From NCBI RefSeq assembly GCF_033115175.1, contig NC_084835.1, forward strand, positions 55,056,948 through 55,120,947: DNA of 64,000 bases. The letters are read 5' to 3'. The translations under genes and the position numbers were made by a program. This document shows positions 23,660 through 35,879 of this stretch, piece after piece. The notes under the pieces are model-generated. The model was not told the origin of the DNA. It was given only the letters and a program-made list of their open reading frames with translations, and made no database searches. The first letter of the stretch is position 1; each line of letters begins with the position of its first letter. This stretch comes from Lepus europaeus. Its lineage: Eukaryota; Chordata; Mammalia; Lagomorpha; Leporidae.

Positions 23660-24080
23660 CATAATAGGGCCTGAAACATTTTTCTTAAAGAAATAGATGA
23701 CCTCACCAAAGGGTTAGCATGGGAGTCTTTTATTGACAAATAGAGGTAGTAATAGCACTAATAATTGAGCGGCTATGCTAAGACACCCAAGGCTACTCGT
23801 GTATCTGGAGATTCACCAGAAGGCTCGCGGGACTAAGCTCACGGTTGTTCTCATGGTTAGGACGTGTCAGCACCCATAGGAAGGACGCTCAGCCAGTTTG
23901 TTAGGTGAATTACAGGCTGGGCTTGAAGGAATCCAAGTGCAGGCTTCCTGTGCTCTTTCATTCCTGTGGGGAGAGGCAACTGAGCATGCTCCTTTCTCCA
24001 GAAACAAAAATGCAATAGCACATGTGTTAGATGTCCTAACCAGGGGCGTCTGTTGGAGACTCAGTGCCCAGAGTCTGTAT
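23660..24080. repeat. Probable ancient eutherian interspersed repeat (family not named)
   Basis: 'cacccaaggctactc' then 'ctggagattcaccagaaggc' resembles a dispersed LTR-like repeat I recognise from other mammals. I cannot name the family with confidence. Confidence 0.4.
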
Positions 24081-24109
24081 CAGCAGCCATGAAAGTTGTC
24101 TGCTGCTGT

Positions 24110-24530
24110 AGGAAATCACCGCCAGGAGTGGATTAAAGACCACAGGTTTATTATCTTAGCAATCTGATGCAAGTCTCAGCAGGCCGAGAACAAGGTGCTG
24201 GCGGGTGTGGGAGTTCCTTCTGGAGCTCTAGAGGAGAATCTGTTTCCATGCCTTCCTTGGCTCATGGCCCCTTCCTCCATCATCGGGTCATCTATCTGTG
24301 TCTTTCTTTCTTAGCCACATCTTCCTTTGACCTTAGTGATATTGTTGGGAACACCTGAATAATCCAGGATGCCTCCTCTCTATTTTAAGGTCAGCTGTTA
24401 AGCAACTTGAATTCCACCTGTAGCTGTAGTTCCTCTTTGCCATGTAACATTATCAGCTCCCAGGTCCTAGGAATTAGAACAGACATTTGGGGGAGCCATT
24501 ATTCTGCCTACCTCAGAGCTGCTCATGCAG
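24110..24530. repeat. Probable ancient eutherian interspersed repeat (family not named)
   Basis: 'aggtttattatctta', 'gaatctgtttccatgccttc', 'ttggctcatggccccttcc' and 'ggggagccattattctgcct' form a series found in a dispersed mammalian repeat. Confidence 0.5.
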
Positions 24531-24819
24531 GTATCCTGTACATGGCAAAATTCTAGACTCCCAAGGAAAGCAGGTGTTCAGAATGGCCTATTTGCACAGA
24601 CAACATAGGTAGAGTGGACCAACTCTACTACTTAGATAACGGGTCAAGTGCCAAGTTCCCTCAGTTCTCAGACACTACCTGAGATCAAGCTCGCAAACAG
24701 ACTCGTCTAAGGATAGCAGCTCAGTCCTGCTGTGGCAATGCTTTCTGAACAATGGCTGATATCTCTAACTCTATCCATATCTACATGGATAGATACAGAT
24801 ACATATTAAGAACTCAACA

Positions 24820-24975
24820 TGTCTCTCCTGCTGCACATGCATTTTCATTAAATCCTCACAATTCCAAGATAAGGGAACTGCTATTATTATCCCATTTTAC
24901 AGATGAGAAAACTAAGACTCAGACAAATTGGGAAATTGGCCCAAGATTTCATGTAGAGTTCTAGTCACAGCGATA
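24820..24975 (-). repeat. MIR fragment
   Basis: 'tattatcccattttacagat', 'gagaaaactaagactcagac' and the 'ttggcccaag' series is the conserved MIR core in antisense. Confidence 0.85.
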
Positions 24976-25167
24976 TGTGGAGACCATGTAATCAGGCTAG
25001 TGTTACGGATGGATGACAGTGCTGGTCCCTGTCAGAGACACTGGCTTCAGTTTCCTTGCTGCTCTCCAGGGATACTGAGAATCAGGACCTCAGTTATAAA
25101 ATTTAGTCCTGAAGGTAGATGCTTAGACATAGGACATAGAGAGAAGGGCTTGCTTTCTTTTTGTTTT

Positions 25168-25362
25168 TAAAAAATATTTATCTATTTATTTTTTCAAATG
25201 GAAGAGTTTCAAGAGGAAGTGGGGAGAGAGAGAAAAAGAGATCTTCCATAAACTGGTTCATGTCCCAGATGGCCACAATGACTGGGCTTGGGCCAACCTA
25301 AAGCCAGGAGCCTGGAACTCCATCTGGGTGTCCCATGTAGGTGGCAGGGGCCCAAGTACTTG
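25168..25362 (-). mobile_element. Old C-type SINE, head missing
   Basis: 'tatttatctatttatttttt' tail through 'ggcccaagtacttg'; truncated thereafter. Confidence 0.75.
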
Positions 25363-25540
25363 TGGTGTGGGAAAGCTTAAACAGATCATTTTAAGTTCAT
25401 GAGTTGGAAACTGCACCTCCTTCACTCTGTGTTGCCATAGTCACCTCCCTGTCAATCAGGGGATCCCTTCCCAGGAAGTACCTCCTCTTTCCTGGGACGT
25501 GGGGGTGGTACCACATAAACACTTCCATTTTTCTTTTCTT

Positions 25541-26100
25541 TCTTTTTCTAAAGCAAGCTTTTAATAATAAATATAAATTTCATAGGTACAACTTTAGAAA
25601 TACAGCAGTTCTGCCCATACCTGCCTTCCCACCCCCACTCCTGTTCCACCTCCTACTCCCTCTCTCATCTCATTCTTCATTAATATTCATTTTTAATTAT
25701 CTTTATATACGGAAGATCAACTCTATAGTAAGTAAAGATTTCTACAGTTTGCAGACACACAAAGTATAAAGTACTGTTTGAAGACAAGTTTGACAGTTAA
25801 TTCTAATAGTACAAATTAAGGACAGAGGTCCTACATGGGGAGCAAGTGCACAGTGACTCCTGTTGTTGATTTAACAATTGACACTCTTATTTATAATGTC
25901 AGTGATCACCCGAGGCTCTTGGCATGAGCTGCTAAGGCTATGGAAGCCTTCTCAGTCCACAGACTCCGTCAGTATTTAGACAGGGCCATAAGCAAAGTGG
26001 AAGTTCTCTCCTCCCTTCAGAAAAAGGTATCTCTTTCTTTGATCTCACTCACAGAGATCCTTCATGTAGGTCATTTTTTCTTGTTTTTCTAAAGCTCAAA
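25541..26100 (-). mobile_element. Rabbit-type L1 3' UTR, antisense
   Basis: Begins at the poly-A end ('ttttaataataaatataaat' on plus) and includes 'ggaagatcaactctatagta' and 'gtgcacagtgactcctgttg'. A more complete copy of the same segment is at 31860-32448. Confidence 0.85.
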
Positions 26101-26337
26101 AAATGCTAGAAGAGTGGAATGTCTCTCTCTCCTCCTCATGGACTCAGGATGAGCAGAGTAGGGTATAATAATTCCCTTTCTTTGGCCTACTTTCCAGAAA
26201 TAAAGCCCTATCGAGTCTGTGTATTTTTCTCACATTGTAAATAAAATTTATCACACTGCATGCTGGGTTTGATCTGTACTTAGAATTCTTCTCTAGGCAA
26301 AAGACAACAGTCTGGAAATTTAATTTGGGCTCTAGCC

Positions 26338-26474
26338 ATCCAATAACACTTGGACCATCTTCCGCTGCTTTCCCAGGCACATTATCAGGCAGCTGGATGG
26401 GAAGTTGAGCAGCTGGGACTTGAACCAGTGCTCATATAAGCTGAATCCACTGCACTGTGACAATGCCAGCCCCA
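26338..26474 (-). mobile_element. C-type SINE, head half
   Basis: 'accatcttccgctgctttcc' to 'tgacaatgccagcccc'. Confidence 0.78.
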
Positions 26475-26569
26475 TACATAGACTCTTTTACCAGAACCAA
26501 TGTATAGGGGCAGAGCAGGACCAGCCAGGATTTTGACCTGATTTGCTGCTGCAAAGTCCTTAGTATGTA

Positions 26570-26890
26570 TAACAATTAGCCACTGTCACAAAAATCTGCC
26601 TAACCCCCACAAACTCAGTGACTTAAAGCAATCATGGTTTATTCTCATGGACCCATGGGTTGGCTGGAAGTCTGACTGCTCGGTTCATCTGAGCAGGCCT
26701 TGTTCTTGTGCCTGAGAGCTCGGTAGAGATAAGCTGATCTGGTGGGCTCTGCTGGGAAGGGGTGACTGTATTCCACAGGTCTCTCATTCTCCTTTGGGAA
26801 AAGATGGGCTGTTCCTAGCACGTTCTCCCACTTAGCAATAGCAGAGGTAAAAGGGGCAGACATTTTTAGGCAAGACCTGCCAACAGGGCA
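26570..26890. repeat. Probable ancient mammalian interspersed repeat (family not named)
   Basis: 'aaactcagtgacttaaagca', 'catgggttggctggaagtc' and the 'ctgggaaggggt' series resembles a dispersed LTR-like repeat; strongly diverged. Confidence 0.4.
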
Positions 26891-27289
26891 CTGTCATGGA
26901 ATTAATATGACCAAGTAGAAGGCTGGCACCAAGGAGCTGGGTATGTAGCCTTCATGGGAAGAACAGCAGGGTTAAGAATAGGTTAAGAATTTAGAGCTGG
27001 GTGAAGAATTGGGGTTGACAATGTAATCTTTTACAAGAGAATTCAGAATTGGTGACAAACTGCATTTCTAGGTGAGGCTGGGTGATGCCAATTCTGACCC
27101 TGGGAGGTGGAGAGAAGGATTGCTGAGCAAGACTGGATCAGTAGTCTCATAGCCAGTCTTGTCCTCATTGGGACTTCCAAGAATTAATGGTGTGCTTTAA
27201 AAATACATTTCTGGATAGATACATCAAGTTGGCAAAGTGATCTTCTCCAAAATATACAGATTGTTATTGTATTTTAAAAAGGCAACATT

Positions 27290-27624
27290 TTTTTGTTTGA
27301 CAGGCAGAGTGGACAGTGAGAGAGAGACAGAGAGAAAGGTCTTCCTTTTGCCATTGGTTCACCCTCCAATGGCCGTCGCGGTCAGCGCGCTGTGGCTGGT
27401 GCATCGTGCTGATCTGAAGCCAGGAGCCAGGTGCTTCTCCTGGTCTCCCATGCAAGTGCAGGGCCCAAGCACTTGGGCCATCCTCCACTGCCTTCCTGGG
27501 CCACAGCAGAGAGCTGGCCTGGAAGAGGGGCAATCGGGACAGAATCCGGCGCCCCGACCGGGACTAGAACCCAGTATGCCGGCGCCACAGGTGGAGGATT
27601 AGCTTATTGAGCTGTGGCGCCGGC
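27290..27624 (-). mobile_element. C-type SINE with target-site duplication
   Basis: AAAAAGGCAACAT to the left and AAAAAGGTAACAT to the right flank a CpG-rich copy ending 'gctgtggcgccggcc'. Confidence 0.92.
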
Positions 27625-28087
27625 CAAAAAAGGTAACATCTTAATCGATGTTAAAGATAAATATTCAAAATGTACCATAAAGTAAATATTTAGTACAAAC
27701 AAAAGCGCTTTTCACGTCTGGGAGCTTTCTCCTGGGCTATATATTGGCAATATTGTTTGTAAACACTCAAGGACAAAATTAAAATGGAACTGATTAGGCT
27801 ATAATCTCCTTTCCTACTCTCAGAAGCTGTACATCCATGAAATGGATTTGGGACTCTTCCTTGTCCTTGGGATCCTTGTCTTTGAGATTTACAGTATCTA
27901 CTTAAAGCCATCCCCAATTATCTCTGCTGATGGTGGCTTGTTTGCAATGGGAGAACATCTCTATCAATGACCACCTGTTTCCTGTTTCAACATCCTTTTG
28001 TGATTGGATCACTCTCAAGTAAAATGTGCAAGGTAATATCAGACTACTGCTAGAAATAAGGCAATACTTTCAGAACAATATTCAGAG

Positions 28088-28376
28088 GCGGGAATTTCAC
28101 CTGCTGGTTGAGATGCCCACATCCCACGTTAGAGTCCTGAGTTTGACTCTCAGCTCTGACTCCTGATTCCAGCTAGTGCAGATAATGCAGACCCTTGGGG
28201 GCAGTGGATGATGGTTCAGGTGGTTGGTTCAGGTGGCTCCTGCCCCGTGTGGGGATGTGGATGGAGTTCCTAGCTCCTGGCTCCGGCCCCAGCTTGGCCC
28301 TCACTGTTGGAAACATTTGAGGAATAGACCAGCAGATGGGGAGCTCTCTGTCTTTCAAGTTTTAAAAAAAAATATT
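28088..28376 (+). mobile_element. Old C-type SINE
   Basis: Diverged copy with 'gagttcctagctcctggctc', 'agaccagcagatgg' and an A-rich tail. Confidence 0.72.
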
Positions 28377-28984
28377 AACAAGGGAGGCACAAGTAAAGGA
28401 GAGAAGATAAGGATGGGACACAGTGTGGGCTGTTCTTTTGCTTCACTAAAAATGGACTGTGAAAAAGACAATTATACTGAGGCCACACTGTTGCTATGGT
28501 AATCCACAGGTATTTTGATGAAAGCTAGATTTTCACACTGTGAACTGAATGTAAAATATCAATTAATTAAGCACTGAAGGACTCAAGATCGATTTGAACT
28601 GAGTGAGATTGGAAATGACACTGGATGGCATCAGGCCACCAAAAAATTAACAAAACTGTGGCTTTGACCATTTCTGTGCTCTATTTAACCTACCAATAGA
28701 TGATAGTATATAAAAATATGTTAGGAGCACTTTCAAAATGATAGTTTTCATGAAAAAGGGAAAATCTGTTATTGGAGAAAAAATTAGTTATACTATAAGA
28801 CTGCATTTGCTAAGTTATTTTAGGTATGATAGTTATGTCAGTAACTTTTAAAAAGCTTTATTGTTAAAATTACTGCAGCAAAAATTACCTAGTTATAGAT
28901 AATCTAATACATGTTTTCATAATATGATTTTTGAAGACATAAGATTTTCTAGGAACTAGCATATTATAGTAAAATAACTTTATT

Positions 28985-29200
28985 TTATTATCCATGAATC
29001 TATTTATTTAGCAAATGATTACTGAGGTACTATATGCCACCAACAGTGGTGCCAGGTGTCAGAGATACTATGAGGAATAGAATAACATAGCATCCGCCTT
29101 CCTTTAATGGAAAGGCTTATTAGAGAAAAAACAGATAATTAAAATAACATTTTTAATGAACTTGATAAGGGATATGATACAGCATGGTCAGAGATGTATT
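28985..29200. repeat. Possible L2-like fragment
   Basis: 'agcaaatgattactgaggtact', 'gtgccaggtgtcagag' and 'cagataattaaaataac' resemble the conserved L2 3' region. Confidence 0.45.
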
Positions 29201-29989
29201 AGAACTGCAGGAGTACAAGGAAAGAATGCAAAGCTTTGGGAGTCAGAACAGGTGTGTTAGGGGCCCAAAGAACAAGCAGGTGCACTAGGTAGGGAGCACA
29301 TGGGCCTTGTGGGTCCAGAGGAGTGTTGTGGGCATGAGGGCTGTGCCCCAGGGCAGGGGAGCAGGCCAGGGACCAGCAGCCTTGTCTGTGCCAGGTAGAC
29401 ACACTGTATGCAAGGGTGAAGGGGATGGGAAAGCTAAAGGGGCACCACTGGGCAGCAGGGTGAAAAACAGGAGGCAGAGCTGCGTGGCTATGAGAGCTGT
29501 GGCTGGCTGGGCTGCCAGAGGATGGGCAGGTGAAACCAGGCTTTATTCATCAGGACATCCTCTTTGCTAATGACAGAAACACAATGCAGACTAACCCAAG
29601 CCAGAAGCAATCATTGGATTATAGCTGGCTGGGTCCAGGCGGCTCCAGTGTGGTCAGGCTTCCAGTGATTTTCTTGTCCCTTAGCTCTGCTTGCCTCTGC
29701 ATGCAGTTGCCATTTTCAGGCATAGATTTTGTTTGTTTTCTTTTATTCTATTCTGTTTTACTGTGGCAAGTAACGTGCTATATTAGCTAGGCTGAGGCTC
29801 ACTGATGTAGCGAATAAGCCCCCATATGTGAGAGGACCCGCGAAACAGAAGTTCATTCAAGTTGGCATATGCCTTGCGTTCTCGTGGTGATACAGCAGAC
29901 GGGGCTCCCACTATCCCCTGACTCTGTCATCCCCTAGAGCAGCGTGGCCTAGAGAAAGAGAGTGAGCACCACATGTGGATTTTAATAAT
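29201..29989. other. Unassigned sequence
   Basis: GC-richer segment with several short open frames that look like chance. No homology recognised. Confidence 0.35.
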
Positions 29990-30195
29990 AGATTTTATTT
30001 TAGCAGTATATCTAAACTGCTATCATTTCAATGTGTAATCAATATAAAATTATTAATGAAGCAGTTTCCTTTTTTTGGTCCTAAATCCTCAACATCCGTG
30101 TGCTTTGCACAGATGCAGTGCATCTCAGCTTGCACTAGCCTCATTTCAAGCGCCCCATAACCACACATGGCTGGTGGCCCTCACACTAGGTGATA
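29990..30195 (-). mobile_element. hAT-Charlie MITE fragment (MER5A-like)
   Basis: 'cactagcctcatttcaagcg' and 'ataaccacacatggctggtg' are diverged forms of the MER5A signature. Confidence 0.55.
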
Positions 30196-31154
30196 CATCC
30201 CTGAATGTGGGAGTCTCCTGGGCGCAGCTGGAAGAAGAAGCCGAGGGGATGGAAAAGGTATGATTTCTTCTGTCTCTGTCTGTTGGTGACACCTGTCACC
30301 TCCTCTCACATTTCATGGGCAAGACTGAGTCACGAGTTCCATGTAGATGCCAGGGGTTACAAGAGAGGAACCCCTGGCCCAGCAGTCCCATCCCTGTTAC
30401 CCCTGAGAAGGTGCCTCGCTGCTGTCAGTGGCCCACCGGCCCCTTGGCTACAGGTGGCTACTGCTGGGGGAGCTCCCATGGTCCCAGCCACTCAGGGTTT
30501 GGTTGAGGACACCAATGCTACAAAATGGAATGAGGAAATTAACAAAGAAGAGGAGTTGACATGAGTGTGTGTGCTGGGGTCTGGAGGGAAATGGGGCATG
30601 AAGATTTGGAAAGATAAGAGGAGCAGTCGCCTACTATGACCACCCACCTGCCCCCGGCCCTGGCTGTGGAGGAACCTGCAGGAAGTCTGATAGCTGTGGG
30701 GCTGCCTGCTCTGTGGCACCCTGGGGGCAGCTCCAGAGAGCTCTCTAGAAGCTGCTCATCTGCAGGACTGCAGCCACGGATACTCATGAACTGTGGGGCT
30801 GGGAGGGGCATGAGCTGGCTGCAGAATGGGCATCTGCCAGGCCCCTGAGCCCTCATCTGTCACCAGGTCAGACCCCACACTCCCAGATTTTAGTGGCCTA
30901 GCTTTACCTTTGCCCACCAAATCTCATAGGCGGTTTTCTAATTGGCTATGCAACCCCAGGGCCACACAGAGGAACAGATCCTGGGAAATGTAGTTTTCAG
31001 CCTTAGCAGGAGCAGAGTAACAGCTTGGCAGTTAACATAACCCTCTCCTACGACATTAGCTGCTCAAGGAAGATGATCATGACATCATACTTCTCTTTAA
31101 AATGGTGCAACCAAGAGCACACTAACCTCTCTAAAAGAGGGTACACAAAGGCCT
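30196..31154. other. Unassigned GC-richer sequence
   Basis: Short overlapping open frames on both strands; none resembles a known protein. Confidence 0.35.
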
Positions 31155-31462
31155 GCCGGGGACGGGCATGCAGCCTGATGGTTATAACACCTGAGACCCA
31201 CCATGGAGTACTGGAGCTCAACCCCCAGCTCGAGATCCTGACTCCAGTGTCTGGTGAGTGCAGATCCTGAGAGCAGCCGTGATGACTGTAGTAGTCAGGT
31301 TCCCATCACCTACATGGGAGACCTGCATTGGATTCCTGGTTCCCAGCTTTGGCCCCGGGCCCAGGCCCATTTAGGGCATTTGGGCAGTGAACCAGCAGAT
31401 GCGAGTTCTCTGTCTCCCTGCCTCTCACATAAATAAATACATGAGCATAATTTTTAAAAGGC
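31155..31462 (+). mobile_element. Old C-type SINE
   Basis: 'gacgggcatgcagcctgatg' head, 'gtgaaccagcagatgcgagt' and 'cataaataaataca' tail. Confidence 0.75.
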
Positions 31463-31859
31463 TTTAAAATCCCGTCTGACTTTCAAGGGAGATGTATTCC
31501 TCTCGCAGCTGAGCACACGCCCCCTCTGCTGTGCTGTCGTTTGACTATTGACGTTTAGCCTGCCTCACCACTAATGGCCTTCAGTGGATGACAGTGGGAT
31601 GGGTCAGGAGAAAGAGAAAGAATTGGCCAATTTATAACAGATGTGCTTGCAATGAAGAAAGGCGGAGATACTCGTAACTCCTGCCTTCCTCATTTCCCCA
31701 GCTGACAGTTCTGCCTTCCTTCTCCACGGACACAGTTGCTTTTGCTATCAGCAAGCATTGTAGTCACTGGTGCTGTTCTGCCTGCAGTTACTCCAACCTT
31801 CATCCCTGAAGGTTCTGGGCTGTGAGCAGTCCTTCCTGTATTGGGATCTCATTCTTTTT
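31463..31859. other. Unassigned sequence
   Basis: No gene or repeat recognised. Confidence 0.3.
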
Positions 31860-32448
31860 CTTCTTTTTTTAAATTATTTTTTTAAACTTTTATTTAATAA
31901 ATATAAATTTCCAAAGTATAGCTTATGGATTCCAATGGCTTTTTCCGCCCCCATAACCTCCCTCCCACCTGCAACCCTCCCATCTCCTGCTCCCTCTCCC
32001 ATTCCATTCACATCAAGATTCATTTTCAATTATATTTATATATATATAAGATCAGTTTAGTATATATTAAGTAAAGATTTCATCAGTTTGCACCCACAGA
32101 AAAACGCAAAGTGTTAAGTACTGTTTGAGTACTAGTTATAGCATTCATTCACATTGTACAACACATTAAAGACAGAGATCCTACATGGGGGGTAAGTGCA
32201 CAGTGACTCCTGTTGTTGACTTAACAAATTGACACTCTTGTTTTTGGCATCAGTAATCGCCCTAGGCTCTTGTCATGAGTTGCCAAGGCTATGGAAGCCT
32301 TTTGAGTTCGCCGACTTCGATCTTATTCCGACAAGGTCATAGTCAAAGTGGAAGTTCTCTCCTCCCTTCAGAGAAAGGAACCTCCTCCTTTGATGACCCG
32401 TTCTTTCCACTGGGATCTCACTCGCAGAGATCTTACATTTAGGTCTTA
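31860..32448 (-). mobile_element. Rabbit-type L1 3' UTR, antisense
   Basis: 'tatttaataaatataaattt' then 'agcttatggattccaatggc' and 'tagtatatattaagtaaaga', closely paralleling 25541-26100. Ends near 32448 at a SINE. Confidence 0.88.
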
Positions 32449-32527
32449 AAAAAAATTTATTTATTTATTTATTTATTTGAAAGGCAGAGTTACAGAGAGG
32501 CACAGAGAGAGAGAGTGAGATAGAGAG

Positions 32528-32572
<45 letters not shown>

Positions 32573-32690
32573 CCTTCCATCCACTGGAAGAGGAGCAACC
32601 AGGACAGAATCCGGCACCCCAACCGGTACTAGAACCTGGAATGCCGGCGCTGCAGGCGAAGGATTAGCCTAGTGAGCAGAGGTGCCAGCC
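32449..32690 (-). mobile_element. Chimeric or internally deleted C-type SINE
   Basis: A tail of the ATTT subtype with a long GA tract joins directly at 'ccactgg|aagaggagc' to the head half of a CpG-rich subtype. The roughly 150-bp middle is missing and the joint lies in a short CTGG match. Confidence 0.75.
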
Positions 32691-33245
32691 CAAGAATGTT
32701 AAAAGTTAAATTAACAACAGCAGGTGGCTCAACAGTCTAATCCTCTGCCTGCGGTGCTGGCACACCAGGTTCTAGTCCCGTTCAGGGCGCCGAATTCTGT
32801 CCTGGTTGCTCCTCTTCCAGTCCAGCTCTCTGCTGTGGCCCAGGAGTGCAGTGGAGGATGGCCCAAGTCCTTGGGCCCTGCACCCGCATGGAGACCAGGA
32901 AGAAGCACCTGGCTCCTGGCTTCGGATCAGCGCAGTGCACCAGAAAAGGAAGACCTTTCTCTCTGTCTCTCACTGTCCACTCTGCCTGTCAAAAAATAAA
33001 TAAAATAAATTAACAAATAAATTAACTCTGCACTAACTCTCCATGCAAGACCTCTCTCCTCAATGAGTTGTATTATGAGAGTTAACTGTAAAACTAGTTC
33101 CCAAAGTTTGTGTGTGTGCATGTGTATGCAAATTGTTGACATCTTTACTCAGTATAGAGTTGGTCTTCTGTGTATAAAGTTAATTGAAAATGAATCTTAA
33201 TGGAGAATGGGACTGGCAAGGGGAGAGGGAGGGGAGGAAGGGTGG
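32691..33245 (+). mobile_element. Rabbit-type L1 3' UTR, sense, split by a SINE
   Basis: 'aaattaacaacag' is followed after the SINE by 'gcactaactctccatgcaag', 'gagttggtcttctgtgtata' and 'gagaatgggactgg', as at 46370-46710. Confidence 0.82.
32722..33003 (+). mobile_element. C-type SINE lacking the GC-rich middle
   Basis: Head and body present, but 'cagtgcaccag' jumps straight to 'aaaaggaagacc', dropping the usual GC-rich 'gcggccattggagggtgaac' block. Confidence 0.85.
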
Positions 33246-33255
33246 AAGTGTGGGG

Positions 33256-33286
33256 CGTTAACCCACCGCGCCATAGCGCTGGCCCC
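33256..33286 (-). mobile_element. C-type SINE head remnant
   Basis: 'gttaacccaccgcgccatag' followed by 'cgctggcccc': about 30 bp of SINE head only. Confidence 0.65.
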
Positions 33287-33760
33287 TTGACAAATATTTA
33301 AAACAAAGTTTGACAAGACACTATCTGTAGCAAAAACATTTTTTGTTTGTTTTTTATTTAAACAAATTTTTTTAGCTCCTTCATGTAAGGGAGAACATGC
33401 TGTGGTCTCATATTTCAGTCAACATGATGTCCTCCAGTTCCTACCACTTTGCTTCAAATGATAGAATTTCATTATTTTCTAGAGCTGAATAATACTCCAT
33501 TGTGTGTGTGTGTGTGTGTGTTTGTGTGTTTACCTTATCCATTCTTTATCCATTCACCTGATGAGGGACACCTTGGTTGATTTCAAATTTTGGCTGTGGA
33601 CAATGGTGCTATAAACATGGTGGAGCCAGTTTTTTCTTTGATACAATGTGTTCATGTCTTGTGACTCCATACACACTGGTGGAATTTCTGGATCATACTG
33701 TTGTCCACAGTGCCTTCACTAATTTATATTCCCACCAATAGCATATAAGAGTTCCCCTAG

Positions 33761-34082
33761 GGGCCGGCACCGTGGCTCACTAGGCTAATCACCTGCCTGT
33801 GGCGTCGGCATCCTATATGGGCACTGGGTTCTAGTCCCGGTTGCTCCTCTTCCAGGCCAGCTCTCTGCTGTGGCCAGGGAGTGCAGTGGAGGATGGCCCA
33901 AGTGCTTGGGCCCTTGCACCTGCATGGGAGACCAGGAGGAAGCACTTTGCTCCTGGCTTCGGATTGGTGTAGCTCTGGCCGTAGTGGCCATTTGGGGGGT
34001 GAACCAATGGAAGGAAGACCTTTCTCTCTGTCTCTCTCACTGTGTAACTCTGTCAAATTAAAAAAAAAAAAAAAAAAAAAAA
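33761..34082 (+). mobile_element. C-type SINE with target-site duplication
   Basis: AAGAGTTCCCCTA flanks it at 33747-33759 and 34083-34095. Long pure A-tail. Confidence 0.94.
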
Positions 34083-34146
34083 AAGAGTTCCCCTATCGCC
34101 ACATCTTCACCTGCATATGTTTTACTGTCTTTTGGATAATAACCAA

Positions 34147-34488
34147 TCTCGGCTGGCGCCGCTGCTCACTAGGCTAATCCTCTGCCTGCGGCGCCGGCAC
34201 ATCGGGTTCTTGTCCCGGTTGCCCCTCTTCCAGTCCAGCTTTCTGCTGTGGCCCGGGAGTGCAGTGGAGGATGGCCCCAGTGCTTGGGCCCTGCACCCCA
34301 TGGGAGACCAGGAGAAGCACCTGGCTCCTGGCTTCGGATCAGCGCAATGCACCAGCCGCAACGCGCCAGCTGCGGCGGCCATTGGAGGGTGAACCAACGG
34401 TAAAGGAAGACCTTTCTCTCTGTCTCTCTCTCTCACTGTCCACTCTGTCTCAAAAAAAAAAAAAAAAAAAAAAAAAACAAAAAAAAAA
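34147..34488 (+). mobile_element. C-type SINE with target-site duplication
   Basis: GGATAATAACCA at 34134-34145 and 34489-34500 flanks it. It lies about 50 bp from the preceding SINE in the same orientation. Confidence 0.94.
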
Positions 34489-34610
34489 GGATAATAACCA
34501 TTCTGATAGGGATGAGGTGGTTATCTCATTGTGGTTTTGATTTGCATTTCCCTGATGGCTAGGAATATTGAGCATTTTTGCATACATTGTGTTGGATAGT
34601 TGTACAAATA

Positions 34611-34840
34611 GCTGTGTGGTTTGTGTCCCAGCTTCACTCCTGATTCCAACTTCGTTGCTAATGCACACCTGTGAGGCAGCAGATGATGGCCCAAGCAGTT
34701 GGGTCTCTGCCTCTAAACTGGGAGACCTGGATTGAGTTCCTGGCTCCTGGCTTCAGCCTGGCTTAGCTCTGGCTGTTGTGGGCATTTAGGGAGTGAACCA
34801 GCAGATGAGTGATCTGTCTCAAAAATCAATTGAAAAACAC
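34611..34840 (+). mobile_element. Old C-type SINE, 5' truncated
   Basis: 'ggcccaagcagttgggtctc', 'gagttcctggctcctggctt' and 'gtgaaccagcagatgag'. Confidence 0.75.
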
Positions 34841-35879
34841 ACAAAAAGATGTGAGAACAATAATGTATTTGGATACAACTGTGACTTGATTTCATTACCA
34901 TTTAGAACAAGTGATACATGCAAGGAAGTCTTCCTCTGAAAAATCTCAATTTATTTATGAGATCAGATTGTTATTGTTGGGGGAAAAAAAACCAATAAAG
35001 TTATAAGAAAATGAACATTTTTCTATAGGGAAAAACAAGACAAAAGCACACTGTACCTTTCAGCTCTACAATCGTCCCTGTAGGCTTACGATTCGTGACA
35101 TCTAACCTTTACACTAAGCGGCCAATTACTCTTCACTCACCCACTAAGTGGTTTGCCTTGACAAAGCTAAGTGTATCTGTAAAAAATAACAAGATACTGT
35201 AGGCTGCTATGGGGGAGTGGGAAATACACCTCTGAGTTTGTGAACAATGGCTGAACTGCCCACGTCTTGGCAGGTCCATGCGTCTAGGGGCTGCTTGACT
35301 GCTCTTGGTATTGTGTTTTTGGAAGCCCTCTAGGAAAGTATGAATTAACTGGTGACATTCAGGGAAAGAAGTGAAATACTATTGTTGTTTGGCAAAAACT
35401 GGAGAGGCAGTTTAATAGTAGCTGGGGGAAATGTCTTATGAAGATTGCCCTATATTCTGATTCTAAAAACCATAAAGAACTGTAGAGTAGCAAAACAAAC
35501 AGATCCGGAGGTCTTAATGACTTGGCATCAGGATCCATCATAGAGACACTGTAACTAATTTAGTATGGTGAAGGTGCAAGGGAGAACAGGCTGAACATGA
35601 GTACAGAAGAGTCCAGAGACAGACCAAACACACAGTCCTCACCTGACACACAACAAAGGTTACACTGGCCATGCTTTTTCCTCAACAAGTAACACTGGCA
35701 AAGCTGGAAATCTGTGAGGAAAAGCTTCTTTTACCCTACTCTCACACAGTGAATACGGTAAGATTTCAGATGCAAAGGTGAAACATAAAAGCGAAGTGTG
35801 AAGATAAAACACGGCACATCTTCACAACCTCAAAGTACAAATATTTCTTGAGCAAAATATGCTCAATTATAAAGGAGAA
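34841..35879. other. Unassigned repeat-poor sequence
   Basis: Downstream of RNMT. I see no exon, repeat or open frame that stands out. An AATAAA on the minus strand around 34951 could serve a distal RNMT isoform but is unsupported. Confidence 0.35.

Larger units (their letters stand above)
33340..34610 (-). mobile_element. L1 ORF2 3' part, antisense, split by two SINEs
   Basis: 'gctgaataatactccattgt', 'acaatggtgctataaacatg' and, after the SINEs, 'ttgatttgcatttccctgatgg' are standard antisense L1 landmarks. A TG repeat lies near 33501-33521. Confidence 0.8.
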
